A DNA stretch of 64,000 nt from an uncultured Eubacterium sp. (GCA_910583925.1 CAJTZJ010000008.1:1-64000), one strand, 5' to 3'. Positions 52,430 through 58,836 are shown, counted from the first letter of the stretch. Numbers and translations: made by a program. Notes: a model not told the origin generated them from the letters alone.

Positions 52430-52602
52430 ATGAGTGGTGCAGAAATAAAAAAGCAATTAAAGCAGCAGGCTTAAAAATATGGCAGGTTGCAGATGCTTAC
52501 GGTGTAGCCGATACTACATTCTCAAAGTATTTGCGCAAAGATTTCACATCTGAAAATGCTGAAAAAGTATTAAACATCATTGAAAAGCTGAAAACAGCAT
52601 AA
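52430..52602 (+). pseudogene. Small element protein interrupted at an A AAA AAG site
   Basis: From ATG 52430 (AAAGGAG upstream) the frame stops after 14 codons. A -1 shift at A AAA AAG (52447-52453, in the exact zero-frame register of a slippery heptamer) continues as IKAAGLKIWQVADAYGV and so on to TAA 52602, giving a 57-residue DNA-binding-like protein common in Firmicutes integrative elements. It may be a one-base deletion in a homopolymer, a sequencing error, or programmed -1 frameshifting. No clear downstream stimulatory stem was found. Confidence 0.6.
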
Positions 52603-52640
52603 AAAAAGCGTACACAATGGTACGCAATAAAAAATAGGGT

Positions 52641-52730
52641 GTGATCCCCGGCAAGAGATTATACACCCTGATACAGCTAAACAATCAACAATAAGCCTGC
52701 TGCAAAGCTATTATATCATAACGCAGCAGG
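52641..52730 (+). promoter_or_regulatory. Two-hairpin leader before the excisionase-like gene
   Basis: GGGTGT ... ACACCC forms a first stem and CCTGCTGC (52696-52703) with GCAGCAGG (52723-52730) a second. A gene start with GAAAGGAAT follows. The same order is seen before the gene at 58185. Confidence 0.45.
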
Positions 52731-52754
52731 AAAAGCAAGAGAAAGGAATACAAA

Positions 52755-52973
52755 ATGATTTATAAATCACAAACTATAAGTAATTGGGACAAGTTGCCTG
52801 TTGCCCTTGATTTACATACAGTTGCGCTGATATTTGATGTTACAGATGCAACTATTAAAAATTGGATATATAAAGGCACTTTAAAAGGCTCAAAAGTGGG
52901 TGGAAAATGGTTTTTTGATAAGGATTATATCAGAAGCTATATTGCAGGCGAATGCAAGGCGGTGATGCAGTAA
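52755..52973 (+). CDS. Excisionase-like helix-turn-helix protein
   Basis: The 72-residue protein has a MerR/Xis-type winged helix: LHTVALIFDVTDATIKNWIY, then KGSKVGGKWFFDKDYIRSYI. Such proteins bend att-site DNA for excision or regulate transcription. GAAAGGAATACAAA precedes the ATG. Its stop codon overlaps the next start (TAATGA). Confidence 0.75.
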   Translation: MIYKSQTISNWDKLPVALDLHTVALIFDVTDATIKNWIYKGTLKGSKVGGKWFFDKDYIRSYIAGECKAVMQ

Positions 52974-53293
52974 TGAGTAAGAACCGATTAGCTCAGATAC
53001 AGAGCATTGTACTTGATTTACTGCAATCTGATAACAGATGCAAGAAAGATGATCTATATCTATACAGCCGGGCTATTGAGGTTATAACAAGGAATAACGG
53101 TACTTATTGCGGCGAAATAAAGCAGCTTGTAACGCTTTTACAAAAATGCGGTGCAGATTTGCCGAAATTTTCAACGGTTATGCGTTCCCGGCAAAGCCTG
53201 CAGAGTGATAATCCCGAATTAAAGGATGATTATATTGCTGAAATGCGAAAAAAGCAGGAACAGGAATATCGGGACTTTTTCGGCAGAGCTTAA
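52973..53293 (+). CDS. Unknown element protein
   Basis: The 106-residue protein (start MSKNRLAQIQSIVLDLL) is helical and charged, ends in KKQEQEYRDFFGRA, and has no membrane segment. I choose ATG 52973, which overlaps the upstream stop codon. It lies between an excisionase-like gene and Rep, so a role in element maintenance is likely but unproven. Confidence 0.55.
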   Translation: MSKNRLAQIQSIVLDLLQSDNRCKKDDLYLYSRAIEVITRNNGTYCGEIKQLVTLLQKCGADLPKFSTVMRSRQSLQSDNPELKDDYIAEMRKKQEQEYRDFFGRA

Positions 53294-53474
53294 AGCATTT
53301 TGCAGTCGGTTGCAAAAATGTTCACTGTGAAAGCAAGGCAGCAGGTTTTTATATGCCTGCTGCTATTGTCAGCCCAAATAATGAGCTGAAAAAATAAAGG
53401 GTGCAAGTCCCTTTTGCCGACTTGATAAGAGTAATAAAGTTAGAACGAATTAATTGTAAAAAGAGGGTTAAAAA
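53294..53474 (+). promoter_or_regulatory. Rep leader with hairpins, possible origin
   Basis: This 181-nt gap has GCAGCAGG (53338-53345) and CCTGCTGC (53356-53363) as a perfect hairpin with a 10-nt loop, then AAGGG-TGCAAGT-CCCTT. Hairpins next to an HUH Rep gene are typical of nicking origins, but no nick site is identifiable by sight. Confidence 0.4.
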
Positions 53475-53516
53475 GTGCCTTGGATAAAGAAAGAATATGA
53501 TTGCGGTAACGTGTAA
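53475..53516 (+). CDS. 13-codon ORF matching the missing Rep N terminus
   Basis: GTG 53475 (AGAGGG upstream) encodes MPWIKKEYDCGNV and stops at TAATG, which is the start of the Rep ORF. MP-I/V-K-E plus YDCGNV followed by ...VKCFASRYG is the usual continuous beginning of these Rep proteins, so this is either a coupled leader ORF or the separated N terminus after an indel. Confidence 0.5.
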   Translation: MPWIKKEYDCGNV

Positions 53517-54202
53517 TGGTTGTAAAATGCTTTGCTTCCCGATATGGGAGTAAAGGGCAGATACTGCACATCATAAACAGTGACAATAAAACAAGTGAAA
53601 AGCAGCAGGCGGTAAATGACAGAAACGCAATGATGCGTTATTCTGTGCTTGCAAATGCTAATTTTAAAAAGGGCGATTATTACGCTACATATACATTCAA
53701 AAGGGGCTTGCTGCCTGCTACAGTAAAGGAATGTAAAAAGGTATGGACAAAATATCTGCGGAAATTAAGAGATTTCTATAAAAAGCAGGGTAAAAGATTA
53801 AAATATATCTGTGTATTTGAATATGACGGGGTACGACCGCATTTTCATATGCTTTTTAATAATGACGATATAAACCTTAAGGATTTGCCTGAATGGGAAT
53901 ACGGCAATCCGGATATTAAGCTGTTAGACGATAGAAAGTATCATACAATAGGGGAATACTTTGCAAAAGTATGCTACGGAGATGCAGAAAAACCCAAAAA
54001 AGGCGATTTAAGCAGCTCGAAGAATTTATACAGACCTAAGCCGAGAATAACGGTATTGCGTTCTTCAAATTGGAGCAAAACACCAAAAGCAAGAGCAGGC
54101 TATTATATAGATACAGAATCTATCAGAAATGGCTATATTGAGGTAATAGAAAACGGCTTTATATTCCGTTATCAATCATACAGAATGATAAGACAGGAAT
54201 AG
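53516..54202 (+). CDS. HUH-type rolling-circle replication protein (REP_ORF2/G2P-like)
   Basis: The 228-residue protein has NANFKKGDYYATYTFKRG, the HUH motif in VRPHFHMLFNN (His-Phe-His, near residue 117) and a Tyr-rich helix YHTIGEYFAKVCYG that should hold the nicking tyrosine. Such proteins nick one strand and start rolling-circle replication of an excised element. The protein starts inside the usual conserved N terminus, whose first part is encoded by the overlapping 13-codon ORF. Activity of the truncated form is uncertain. Confidence 0.75.
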   Translation: MVVKCFASRYGSKGQILHIINSDNKTSEKQQAVNDRNAMMRYSVLANANFKKGDYYATYTFKRGLLPATVKECKKVWTKYLRKLRDFYKKQGKRLKYICVFEYDGVRPHFHMLFNNDDINLKDLPEWEYGNPDIKLLDDRKYHTIGEYFAKVCYGDAEKPKKGDLSSSKNLYRPKPRITVLRSSNWSKTPKARAGYYIDTESIRNGYIEVIENGFIFRYQSYRMIRQE

Positions 54203-54266
54203 GCAATATAAAGCTGTTATATAGCAGCAGGCAGGATATAAATAAAGCAATAGGAGATATATAAGA

Positions 54267-54467
54267 ATGAGCAAACAGAAGAAAAGTAAAAAGCAGAAAA
54301 ATCACATAAAACGCTTAAAGCGCATTGCTGAAAAGAAAAAATCTGTTGATATTAAGCGAATAGAAAATTTTAAAAAGCATTATGGCGAAATTGATTTTGA
54401 TTATAACGGCAATGAATTCAGTATCAATAACGGAGCAGTAAGCTTTAGTGCTAATATGTTTGATTGA
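54267..54467 (+). CDS. Small basic protein
   Basis: The 66-residue protein is Lys-rich in its first 45 residues (MSKQKKSKKQKNHIKRLKRI) and ends in an acidic/polar tail (FDYNGNEFSINNGAV). It may bind nucleic acid. AGGAGATATATAAG precedes the ATG. Not recognised. Confidence 0.5.
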   Translation: MSKQKKSKKQKNHIKRLKRIAEKKKSVDIKRIENFKKHYGEIDFDYNGNEFSINNGAVSFSANMFD

Positions 54468-54485
54468 ATAGAATCTATAAAAAAA

Positions 54486-54517
54486 CACCCTTTGCCTGCT
54501 GCAACAGGTAAAGAGTG
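54486..54517 (+). terminator. Hairpin after the small basic protein gene
   Basis: CACCCTTTGCCTG pairs with CAGGTAAAGAGTG (11 Watson-Crick pairs, one G-T, one mismatch). The loop includes part of a CCTGCTGC word. No strong T-tract follows. Confidence 0.4.
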
Positions 54518-54600
54518 CTTGTCTTGTTGAGATATTAACACATTAATTTGTCTGCAATTATTATAATGCCGATTCGGTATTATTGCAAGAGGTGTTGATA

Positions 54601-55554
54601 TTGACTAATGAGGAATTAATACAGGAAATTAAAAGCAATCAGAATGTGCAAAGCAATCTGCATCAGCTTTATTCTAAGAATATGCCGTTAATAGAACAAT
54701 GGAGTAAAAAGTATATAAACAAATTCGGCGCAGAAGATATTTTGCAAGAATGCTATATTGCCCTACATCAAGCCGTACAATCTTTTGAATTGAATAAAGG
54801 CTATAAGTTTACATCATATCTTCAAAAGTGCATTATAACGCATTTAAGCAGGCAATCAGGCAACTATACAGGTGTAAAATTGAACGCTGATGATAAAAAG
54901 CTGTTAATGGAATACATATCATTGAATAATCAACAGCAGCAGGCAAAGGGAGAAAGCATAAGTGATTACACCGCCTGCTGCAAGCTGCATTGTTCTGAAA
55001 AGCAATTAAACCGTATTAAGCAGTATATGAACCTGAACAGCAGTAAAAGCCTTGAAGAGCCAACAGGCGAAGGCATAAGCATATCGGGCATAGTTCCGGA
55101 TAAAACCAATATAGAGCAGGAATATGAGGATCAGGACACAAAAGAGTATTTAAAACAGATATGGAATTGTGTTGATAATATATGTGATGCGCAATCTGCA
55201 AATGTAATAAGCCATAGGTTTAGATACGGCAAAACATTAAAACAAACAGGTGCAGCCTTGAACAAATCCCCTGAACGCATCAGAACGATAGAGGGCAAGG
55301 CATTAAAAAAGCTACGAAACAGCAACGAGTTTAAAAAGTGGGCGGCAGATGCGGGCTATTATTTTGATATTGCATTACACTATGGCTATAACTCTTGGAA
55401 AAATAACAGATGTTCAGCAGTTGAATATGCAGTTGAATTAATGGAGCGTAAGTGCCCTAAACCAAGTGATTATAACGATACACAAGAATATATTGCAGAT
55501 GCTCTGAAATATCAGGAATGGCGCTTTAAATCCGTTTTGGCACAGAAGAAATAG
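54601..55554 (+). CDS. Sigma-70-like factor of the element
   Basis: The 317-residue protein has a region-2 block (EDILQECYIALHQAVQSFEL then KGYKFTSYLQKCIITHL) and, near residue 210-245, a region-4 block (YGKTLKQTGAALNKSPERIR then TIEGKALKKLRN). A C-terminal extension of about 70 residues is unlike normal sigma factors. Related proteins are encoded in Firmicutes mobile elements. I choose TTG 54601 (AAGAGGTG 6 bp ahead). Confidence 0.75.
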   Translation: MTNEELIQEIKSNQNVQSNLHQLYSKNMPLIEQWSKKYINKFGAEDILQECYIALHQAVQSFELNKGYKFTSYLQKCIITHLSRQSGNYTGVKLNADDKKLLMEYISLNNQQQQAKGESISDYTACCKLHCSEKQLNRIKQYMNLNSSKSLEEPTGEGISISGIVPDKTNIEQEYEDQDTKEYLKQIWNCVDNICDAQSANVISHRFRYGKTLKQTGAALNKSPERIRTIEGKALKKLRNSNEFKKWAADAGYYFDIALHYGYNSWKNNRCSAVEYAVELMERKCPKPSDYNDTQEYIADALKYQEWRFKSVLAQKK

Positions 55555-56192
55555 CGACAGTATTTTGTGCGATTTTTTAGATAGCGGTTAAAATTTAAAA
55601 AATAGGCAGTTGCATATTTATAATATATGATTTTATACTAAAAGCAAAACTACGCTTTAACTCGCTAAAATAATTTTAATTTTTAAGAACACATAGCATC
55701 AACTGCATATATACAAAACATATCCTGCAGCAGGCATTAATCGATATATCAGATATTGGGCTATATTCCCCTCACAGGGTGTGCCTTCAGACCTTCCGCC
55801 GTCACTGCACAAATATCTCGCTGAGAAAATATATTCATTATTCCGACATTTCCGACACCCTAAAAAGGAAACGGAATAACTATATAAAAACACTCAAAAA
55901 ACAATCAAAATACGGCGATAAATGCCGTTATTTTAAGTCTTTTTTGTCAATAGATATTCAGCTATTAATATAAAGAACAATAGCAGCAGGCAAAGAAGAA
56001 GCAAACAAAAACCAACATTCTTATGCGCACACACAAGTATTATAATATATAAATTAAAATTAGAGTGCGGCAGGGGTGGGCAAAATTCTGTTGATGCTCC
56101 CGAGGGATAACGGCAACAGGGGTACAGTGTGCAAAAAACTCCCCACCGAAAAATAAAAAGCAGCAAGCCGTAAAGCCTGCTGCAAATATTTC
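55555..56192. other. Long non-coding stretch of the element
   Basis: No gene is supported here. It holds two GCAGCAGG words (55727, 55983) and one CCTGCTGC (56176). A GGGTGT/ACACCC inverted repeat spans about 55776-55860, and TTCCGACA occurs twice nearby (about 55840-55858). The GC-rich patch at 56065 is described separately. The features resemble origin or transfer DNA more than protein-coding DNA. Confidence 0.45.
56065..56147. other. GC-rich patch, candidate origin-of-transfer remnant
   Basis: In an otherwise AT-rich gap this 83-bp block contains CAGGGGTGGG, CTCCCGAGGGA and ACTCCCCACC, which are partly complementary to each other. I recall similar blocks near mobilisation genes in Clostridia elements, but no relaxase gene is present here. 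Tentative. Confidence 0.3.
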
Positions 56193-56221
56193 TTGCTTTT
56201 TGTCTATTTTGCTGTTATTAT
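56193..56221 (+). promoter_or_regulatory. Promoter of the toxin mRNA
   Basis: TTGCTT (56193-56198) and TATTAT (56216-56221) are 17 bp apart. Transcription would begin near 56228, giving a 5' leader of about 77 nt. Confidence 0.6.
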
Positions 56222-56304
56222 GTTTGCAGGACATTGATTTGTCCTCTTGGAGCTATCTATAAACGGTAGGCGGTTAAATCCTGCCCCTGAAAGGGGGCTT
56301 GCCG

Positions 56305-56379
56305 ATGGAACAGTATGCTTTTATCATTTTAGTTTTGATTTTCGCAACAGGTTACATAACGATAATAAAAAAGAAATAA
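56305..56379 (+). CDS. Candidate type I toxin, 24-residue membrane peptide
   Basis: The peptide starts MEQYAFIILVLIFATGYI and ends in three lysines after one membrane helix, the layout of the TxpA/BsrG-type holin-like toxins of Firmicutes. The ribosome binding site GGGGG (56293-56297) lies in a hairpin GCCCC-TGAAAG-GGGGC (56283-56298). The 5' leader also pairs with the 3' region: GGTAG and GCGGTTA (56265-56276) with TAACCGC (56377-56383) and CTACC (56389-56393), and GGAGCTATC (56249-56257) with GATAGCTCC (56448-56456). Such folding keeps toxin mRNA silent. Confidence 0.7.
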   Translation: MEQYAFIILVLIFATGYITIIKKK

Positions 56380-56462
56380 CCGCCCTGTCTACCAAACGAA
56401 GCGGCTAAATCTTTTTAACTTATTCTTGTGGGGCTAACTGTCTATCGGATAGCTCCTTGTTC
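56366..56462 (-). ncRNA. Candidate antisense antitoxin RNA
   Basis: A consensus minus-strand promoter at 56469-56497 would start a transcript near 56462. It runs through the 3' region of the toxin mRNA and ends at a stem AGCCGC / GCGGTT (56406-56401 with 56383-56378) followed by a T-rich tail including T6. The RNA, about 97 nt, would be fully complementary to the toxin mRNA 3' part and last codons, as with RatA-type antitoxins. Confidence 0.7.
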
Positions 56463-56468
56463 ACTTTT

Positions 56469-56497
56469 ATTATATTAACCCGGTTAAGTTTTGTCAA
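56469..56497 (-). promoter_or_regulatory. Consensus promoter of the antisense RNA
   Basis: TTGACA and TATAAT, both perfect, are spaced 17 bp on the minus strand. No coding sequence lies downstream on that strand; the only target is the toxin region. Confidence 0.85.
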
Positions 56498-56512
56498 GTG
56501 TAATTATGTACC

Positions 56513-56542
56513 AGGTATTGAGAGGTACTGATAGGTATTCTG
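56513..56542. repeat. Three 10-bp tandem repeats
   Basis: AGGTATTGAG, AGGTACTGAT and AGGTATTCTG follow each other with a period of 10 bp, about one helical turn. The rest of the gap to 56690 shows no gene. Confidence 0.55.
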
Positions 56543-56694
56543 ATTATGCAGCAAGCATATAAATCCCCCTATTCAGTAAATTCAAATCAAAGGCTTTTCT
56601 AATGGTGGAGTTTAACCTTTTCCAAGTGAGTTGAATTTTTAGGGAAAGGGGGAAAACGAAAAACATTATAATCTGATCCATAATAAAAAAGATT

Positions 56695-56720
56695 GCAGCA
56701 GGCCTTGAATGTCCTGCTGC
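56695..56720. terminator. Terminator of the Fic gene made of the repeated word
   Basis: GCAGCAGG (56695-56702) and CCTGCTGC (56713-56720) form a perfect 8-bp stem (10-nt loop) with TTTTTC on the plus strand and a T-rich tail on the minus strand. It lies just after the Fic stop codon. Confidence 0.75.
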
Positions 56721-56727
56721 TTTTTCG

Positions 56728-57333
56728 TTATAATGCTTCAGTTTTATATGTGGTGTAGCCCTCATAATAGTAACTTGCATCAATGCCTTTCATATAAACC
56801 TCTCGGTCTGTTACCTGATCTGTCAATGCGGCTTTTAAAAGCACTTTGATTTCAACATCTTTAATAGGGCTGCGCTCCATTGCAAGCAAATAATCGTCTT
56901 TATCTACCTTGCTCCAATCGACAACCTGCTGCAATTCCTGTTTTAATATCATATCAAGCCATATTCTTGTGCTTCTGCCGTTCCCCTCTCTGAAAGGGTG
57001 TGCAACATTCATTTCAACATACTTTTCTATGATTTCATCAAATGTTGTTTGCGGCATTTTATCAATATTATCCAAAGCAGCCTGCAGATACATTACAGGA
57101 GCAAAGCGAAAACCACCTTTTGATATATTTACCGTTCTTATATCCCCGGCAAAGCTGTATATATCTTCAAACAGATATTTGTGTATATCTGATAAGCCTC
57201 TGAATGTACCTACCTCAAAAGTATCAAGCAATCCGTTTTCAAAAAGTTCAAGTGCCTTTGTTTTGCTGATTTTCTCTTCTACTCTTGCAAGTTCCGCACT
57301 CTCTGTTATGTTTAATTTGTTTTCTAAAGCCAT
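56728..57333 (-). CDS. Fic-domain protein
   Basis: The 201-residue protein has the Fic core HPFREGNGRSTRIW (near residue 110), with all catalytic residues present, and the flap region GFRFAPVMYL. Fic enzymes usually transfer AMP to proteins. The N terminus (NITESAELARVEEKISKTKA) is the helical part common in Doc/Fic toxins. No inhibitory helix motif is evident within the protein, so an external antitoxin is likely. It is encoded 11 bp downstream of a ribbon-helix-helix protein. Confidence 0.85.
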   Translation of the reverse strand: MALENKLNITESAELARVEEKISKTKALELFENGLLDTFEVGTFRGLSDIHKYLFEDIYSFAGDIRTVNISKGGFRFAPVMYLQAALDNIDKMPQTTFDEIIEKYVEMNVAHPFREGNGRSTRIWLDMILKQELQQVVDWSKVDKDDYLLAMERSPIKDVEIKVLLKAALTDQVTDREVYMKGIDASYYYEGYTTYKTEAL

Positions 57334-57344
57334 ATTAACACCCT

Positions 57345-57554
57345 TTACTTGCCGCTTTCAATACGCTGCTTTACAGCCTTTACCACATATTCGTTAACGC
57401 TTTCATTTGCCTTGTTTGCGTTATCGGTTATAACTGCCTTGTTTATTTCATCATCTTTGCGTATTCTGATACGCAAATCATCATAATTATTCTTTATGTA
57501 TTTTTGCGTTGCCTTATTTTGTGCTTGTGTATATCCTTTTTTTGTTTCTGCCAT
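57345..57554 (-). CDS. Arc-like ribbon-helix-helix protein, probable Fic antitoxin/regulator
   Basis: The 69-residue protein has KYIKNNYDDLRIRIRKDDEI followed by ANESVNEYVVKAVKQRI, a strand plus two helices as in Arc-like (RHH) repressors. Placement directly before fic, and two near-palindromic sites across the shared promoter, suggest it represses its own operon; whether it also blocks Fic is not shown. GGGGTGAGTAA precedes the ATG. Confidence 0.7.
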   Translation of the reverse strand: MAETKKGYTQAQNKATQKYIKNNYDDLRIRIRKDDEINKAVITDNANKANESVNEYVVKAVKQRIESGK

Positions 57555-57622
57555 TTACTCACCCCATTTTCATAATTATTGGAGCAACCCTATAAAAAAG
57601 TTCACTCTTTTAGTATATACAT

Positions 57623-57692
57623 ATTGTAACATAAATTACTATTGTGCGCAATATACAATGTACACAAACCTTGTCTATATTGTACGCAATAT
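57623..57692 (-). promoter_or_regulatory. fic operon promoter with two operator copies
   Basis: Minus strand TTGCGC (57646-57651) and TACAAT (57623-57628) are 17 bp apart. ATTGTGCGCAAT (57641-57652) overlaps the -35, and a second copy ATTGTACGCAAT lies at 57679-57690. Both are near-palindromes with ATA after them. Confidence 0.6.
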
Positions 57693-57710
57693 ATTTGTGC
57701 GTTTTGTCAA

Positions 57711-57739
57711 TTGATATATAGCGGACAATATGCTATAAT
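57711..57739 (+). promoter_or_regulatory. Divergent promoter of the 57775 gene
   Basis: TTGATA (57711-57716) and TATAAT (57734-57739) are 17 bp apart. Confidence 0.7.
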
Positions 57740-57774
57740 GTAGACAATGAAGAAACGAAAGCGAGGTAAAACAA

Positions 57775-58056
57775 ATGTCAATAACAATTACATCAAATAT
57801 TGATGAAGAACTTGAAAAACTCAATAAATATAAGAAACTGATTGAGGAAATAAATAATATTCCTATGGATATTGATATAGCAAAAGCAGTTCTTACTATG
57901 GATCAAGTTGGTAAAATTCTTCATTGCAGTAAGCGATATGCAAAGCAAGCATTGGAAGCAGAGGGGGCGCCAATGATTAAAGTAGGAAAAACGCCTTTAA
58001 TTACAGCTACTGCCCTTTATGACCATATAACAAAATATGGTTTAGGAATGAAATAA
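57775..58056 (+). CDS. Helix-turn-helix/excisionase-like protein
   Basis: The 93-residue protein has an N-terminal coiled stretch (DEELEKLNKYKKLIEEINN) and a C-terminal winged-helix segment (LTMDQVGKILHCSKRYAKQA, then MIKVGKTPLITATALYDHI) like excisionase-type DNA-binding proteins. CGAGGTAAAACAA precedes the ATG. Divergent from the Fic operon; may share its operator region. Confidence 0.6.
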   Translation: MSITITSNIDEELEKLNKYKKLIEEINNIPMDIDIAKAVLTMDQVGKILHCSKRYAKQALEAEGAPMIKVGKTPLITATALYDHITKYGLGMK

Positions 58057-58062
58057 GTATAA

Positions 58063-58160
58063 AAAAGCCCTTGTAATGACCGACCAAAGTAACATACAAG
58101 GGTAAACCACCACTAACAAATATAACGCAGTGGGTAAGTTCATTTTATCTTACCTTCTGC
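58063..58160 (+). promoter_or_regulatory. Two-hairpin leader before the 58185 gene
   Basis: CCCTTGTA (58068-58075) pairs with TACAAGGG (58095-58102). GCAG-GGTAAG (58127-58138) pairs with CTTACC-CTGC (58149-58160). AAGAAAGGAAT and the ATG follow, as after the leader at 52641-52730. Confidence 0.5.
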
Positions 58161-58184
58161 AAAAAGTCAAGAAAGGAATTTATA

Positions 58185-58373
58185 ATGAACAAAATAAAAG
58201 ATAATGAAATAATTGAATTTATTGAAAAGGCATTACAGCTTACAGATAAGCAATTTGATAAGTTTTGCAGTCGAATGCAAGAAGAATTCAAAAACGCATC
58301 AACAGAAGATTATACAACAATATTACATATAATCTGCTCACTTGATGCCTTAAGAAATAAGAAAGGAGCTTAA
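58185..58373 (+). CDS. Small acidic helical protein
   Basis: The 62-residue protein (start MNKIKDNEIIEFIEKALQLT) is helical and has no membrane segment. AAGAAAGGAATTTATA precedes the ATG. Its last codons contain the AAAGGAG ribosome binding site of the next gene. Not recognised. Confidence 0.55.
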   Translation: MNKIKDNEIIEFIEKALQLTDKQFDKFCSRMQEEFKNASTEDYTTILHIICSLDALRNKKGA

Positions 58374-58378
58374 AGCAT

Positions 58379-58642
58379 ATGGACCCATACGAAAGCCATA
58401 GACCTCGCTGCAGTTTTGAAGAAGCATATCAGATAATGGAACAGTCAACATATGAGATAGGAAAAATTGCTTATAAGTGTTATGAAAATTCTTATAAAAT
58501 TGGATTTCAAAAACACCGCAATGATGCTGTTTGGAATGTTAATTGCGCATTTGCAAGTGTATATATGATGGGCTTTTTAAGTGGAGCAAGAGCCGTTAGA
58601 GAAAGAAAACACTTGCAGCAGGCTAATAAAAGCAAGCTATAA
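58379..58642 (+). CDS. Small element protein with Cys and Tyr residues
   Basis: The 87-residue protein (start MDPYESHRPRCSFEEAYQIM) has a weakly hydrophobic segment (VNCAFASVYMMGFLSGARAV) near residues 55-74 and a basic tail. It is the last gene before the right end of the element. Not recognised. Confidence 0.5.
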   Translation: MDPYESHRPRCSFEEAYQIMEQSTYEIGKIAYKCYENSYKIGFQKHRNDAVWNVNCAFASVYMMGFLSGARAVRERKHLQQANKSKL

Positions 58643-58762
58643 TGGCTTGTTTTTTCTCTTTTATATGGCGAATTTGAGCAATATTTTGTGAAAAGTTGAA
58701 AAAATTTTACTTTTAAAACGCTTGAAAGCCCTATTGTTAAGCCAAAAATCAGCCCTAAAAAG

Positions 58763-58826
58763 TGATATACATTTTGATATACATTTGCCCATAAAAGTGC
58801 ATAAAATTGCGTAAAAATGCGTTAAA
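58763..58826. repeat. Tandem repeats at the right end of the element
   Basis: TGATATACATTT occurs twice in perfect tandem (58763-58786). Four 10-bp units follow at once: GCCCATAAAA, GTGCATAAAA, TTGCGTAAAA, ATGCGTTAAA (58787-58826). They lie 63 bp from the tRNA-Arg 3' end and resemble integrase arm-type or replication iteron sites. No gene is seen in 58643-58888. Confidence 0.6.
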
Positions 58827-58836
58827 TCAACAGGTA

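Noticed and set aside
55933..56166. 77-residue minus-strand open frame with many hydrophobic residues
   Set aside because: No ribosome binding site, and it overlaps the GC-rich patch and inverted repeats. The composition looks like chance translation of structured DNA.
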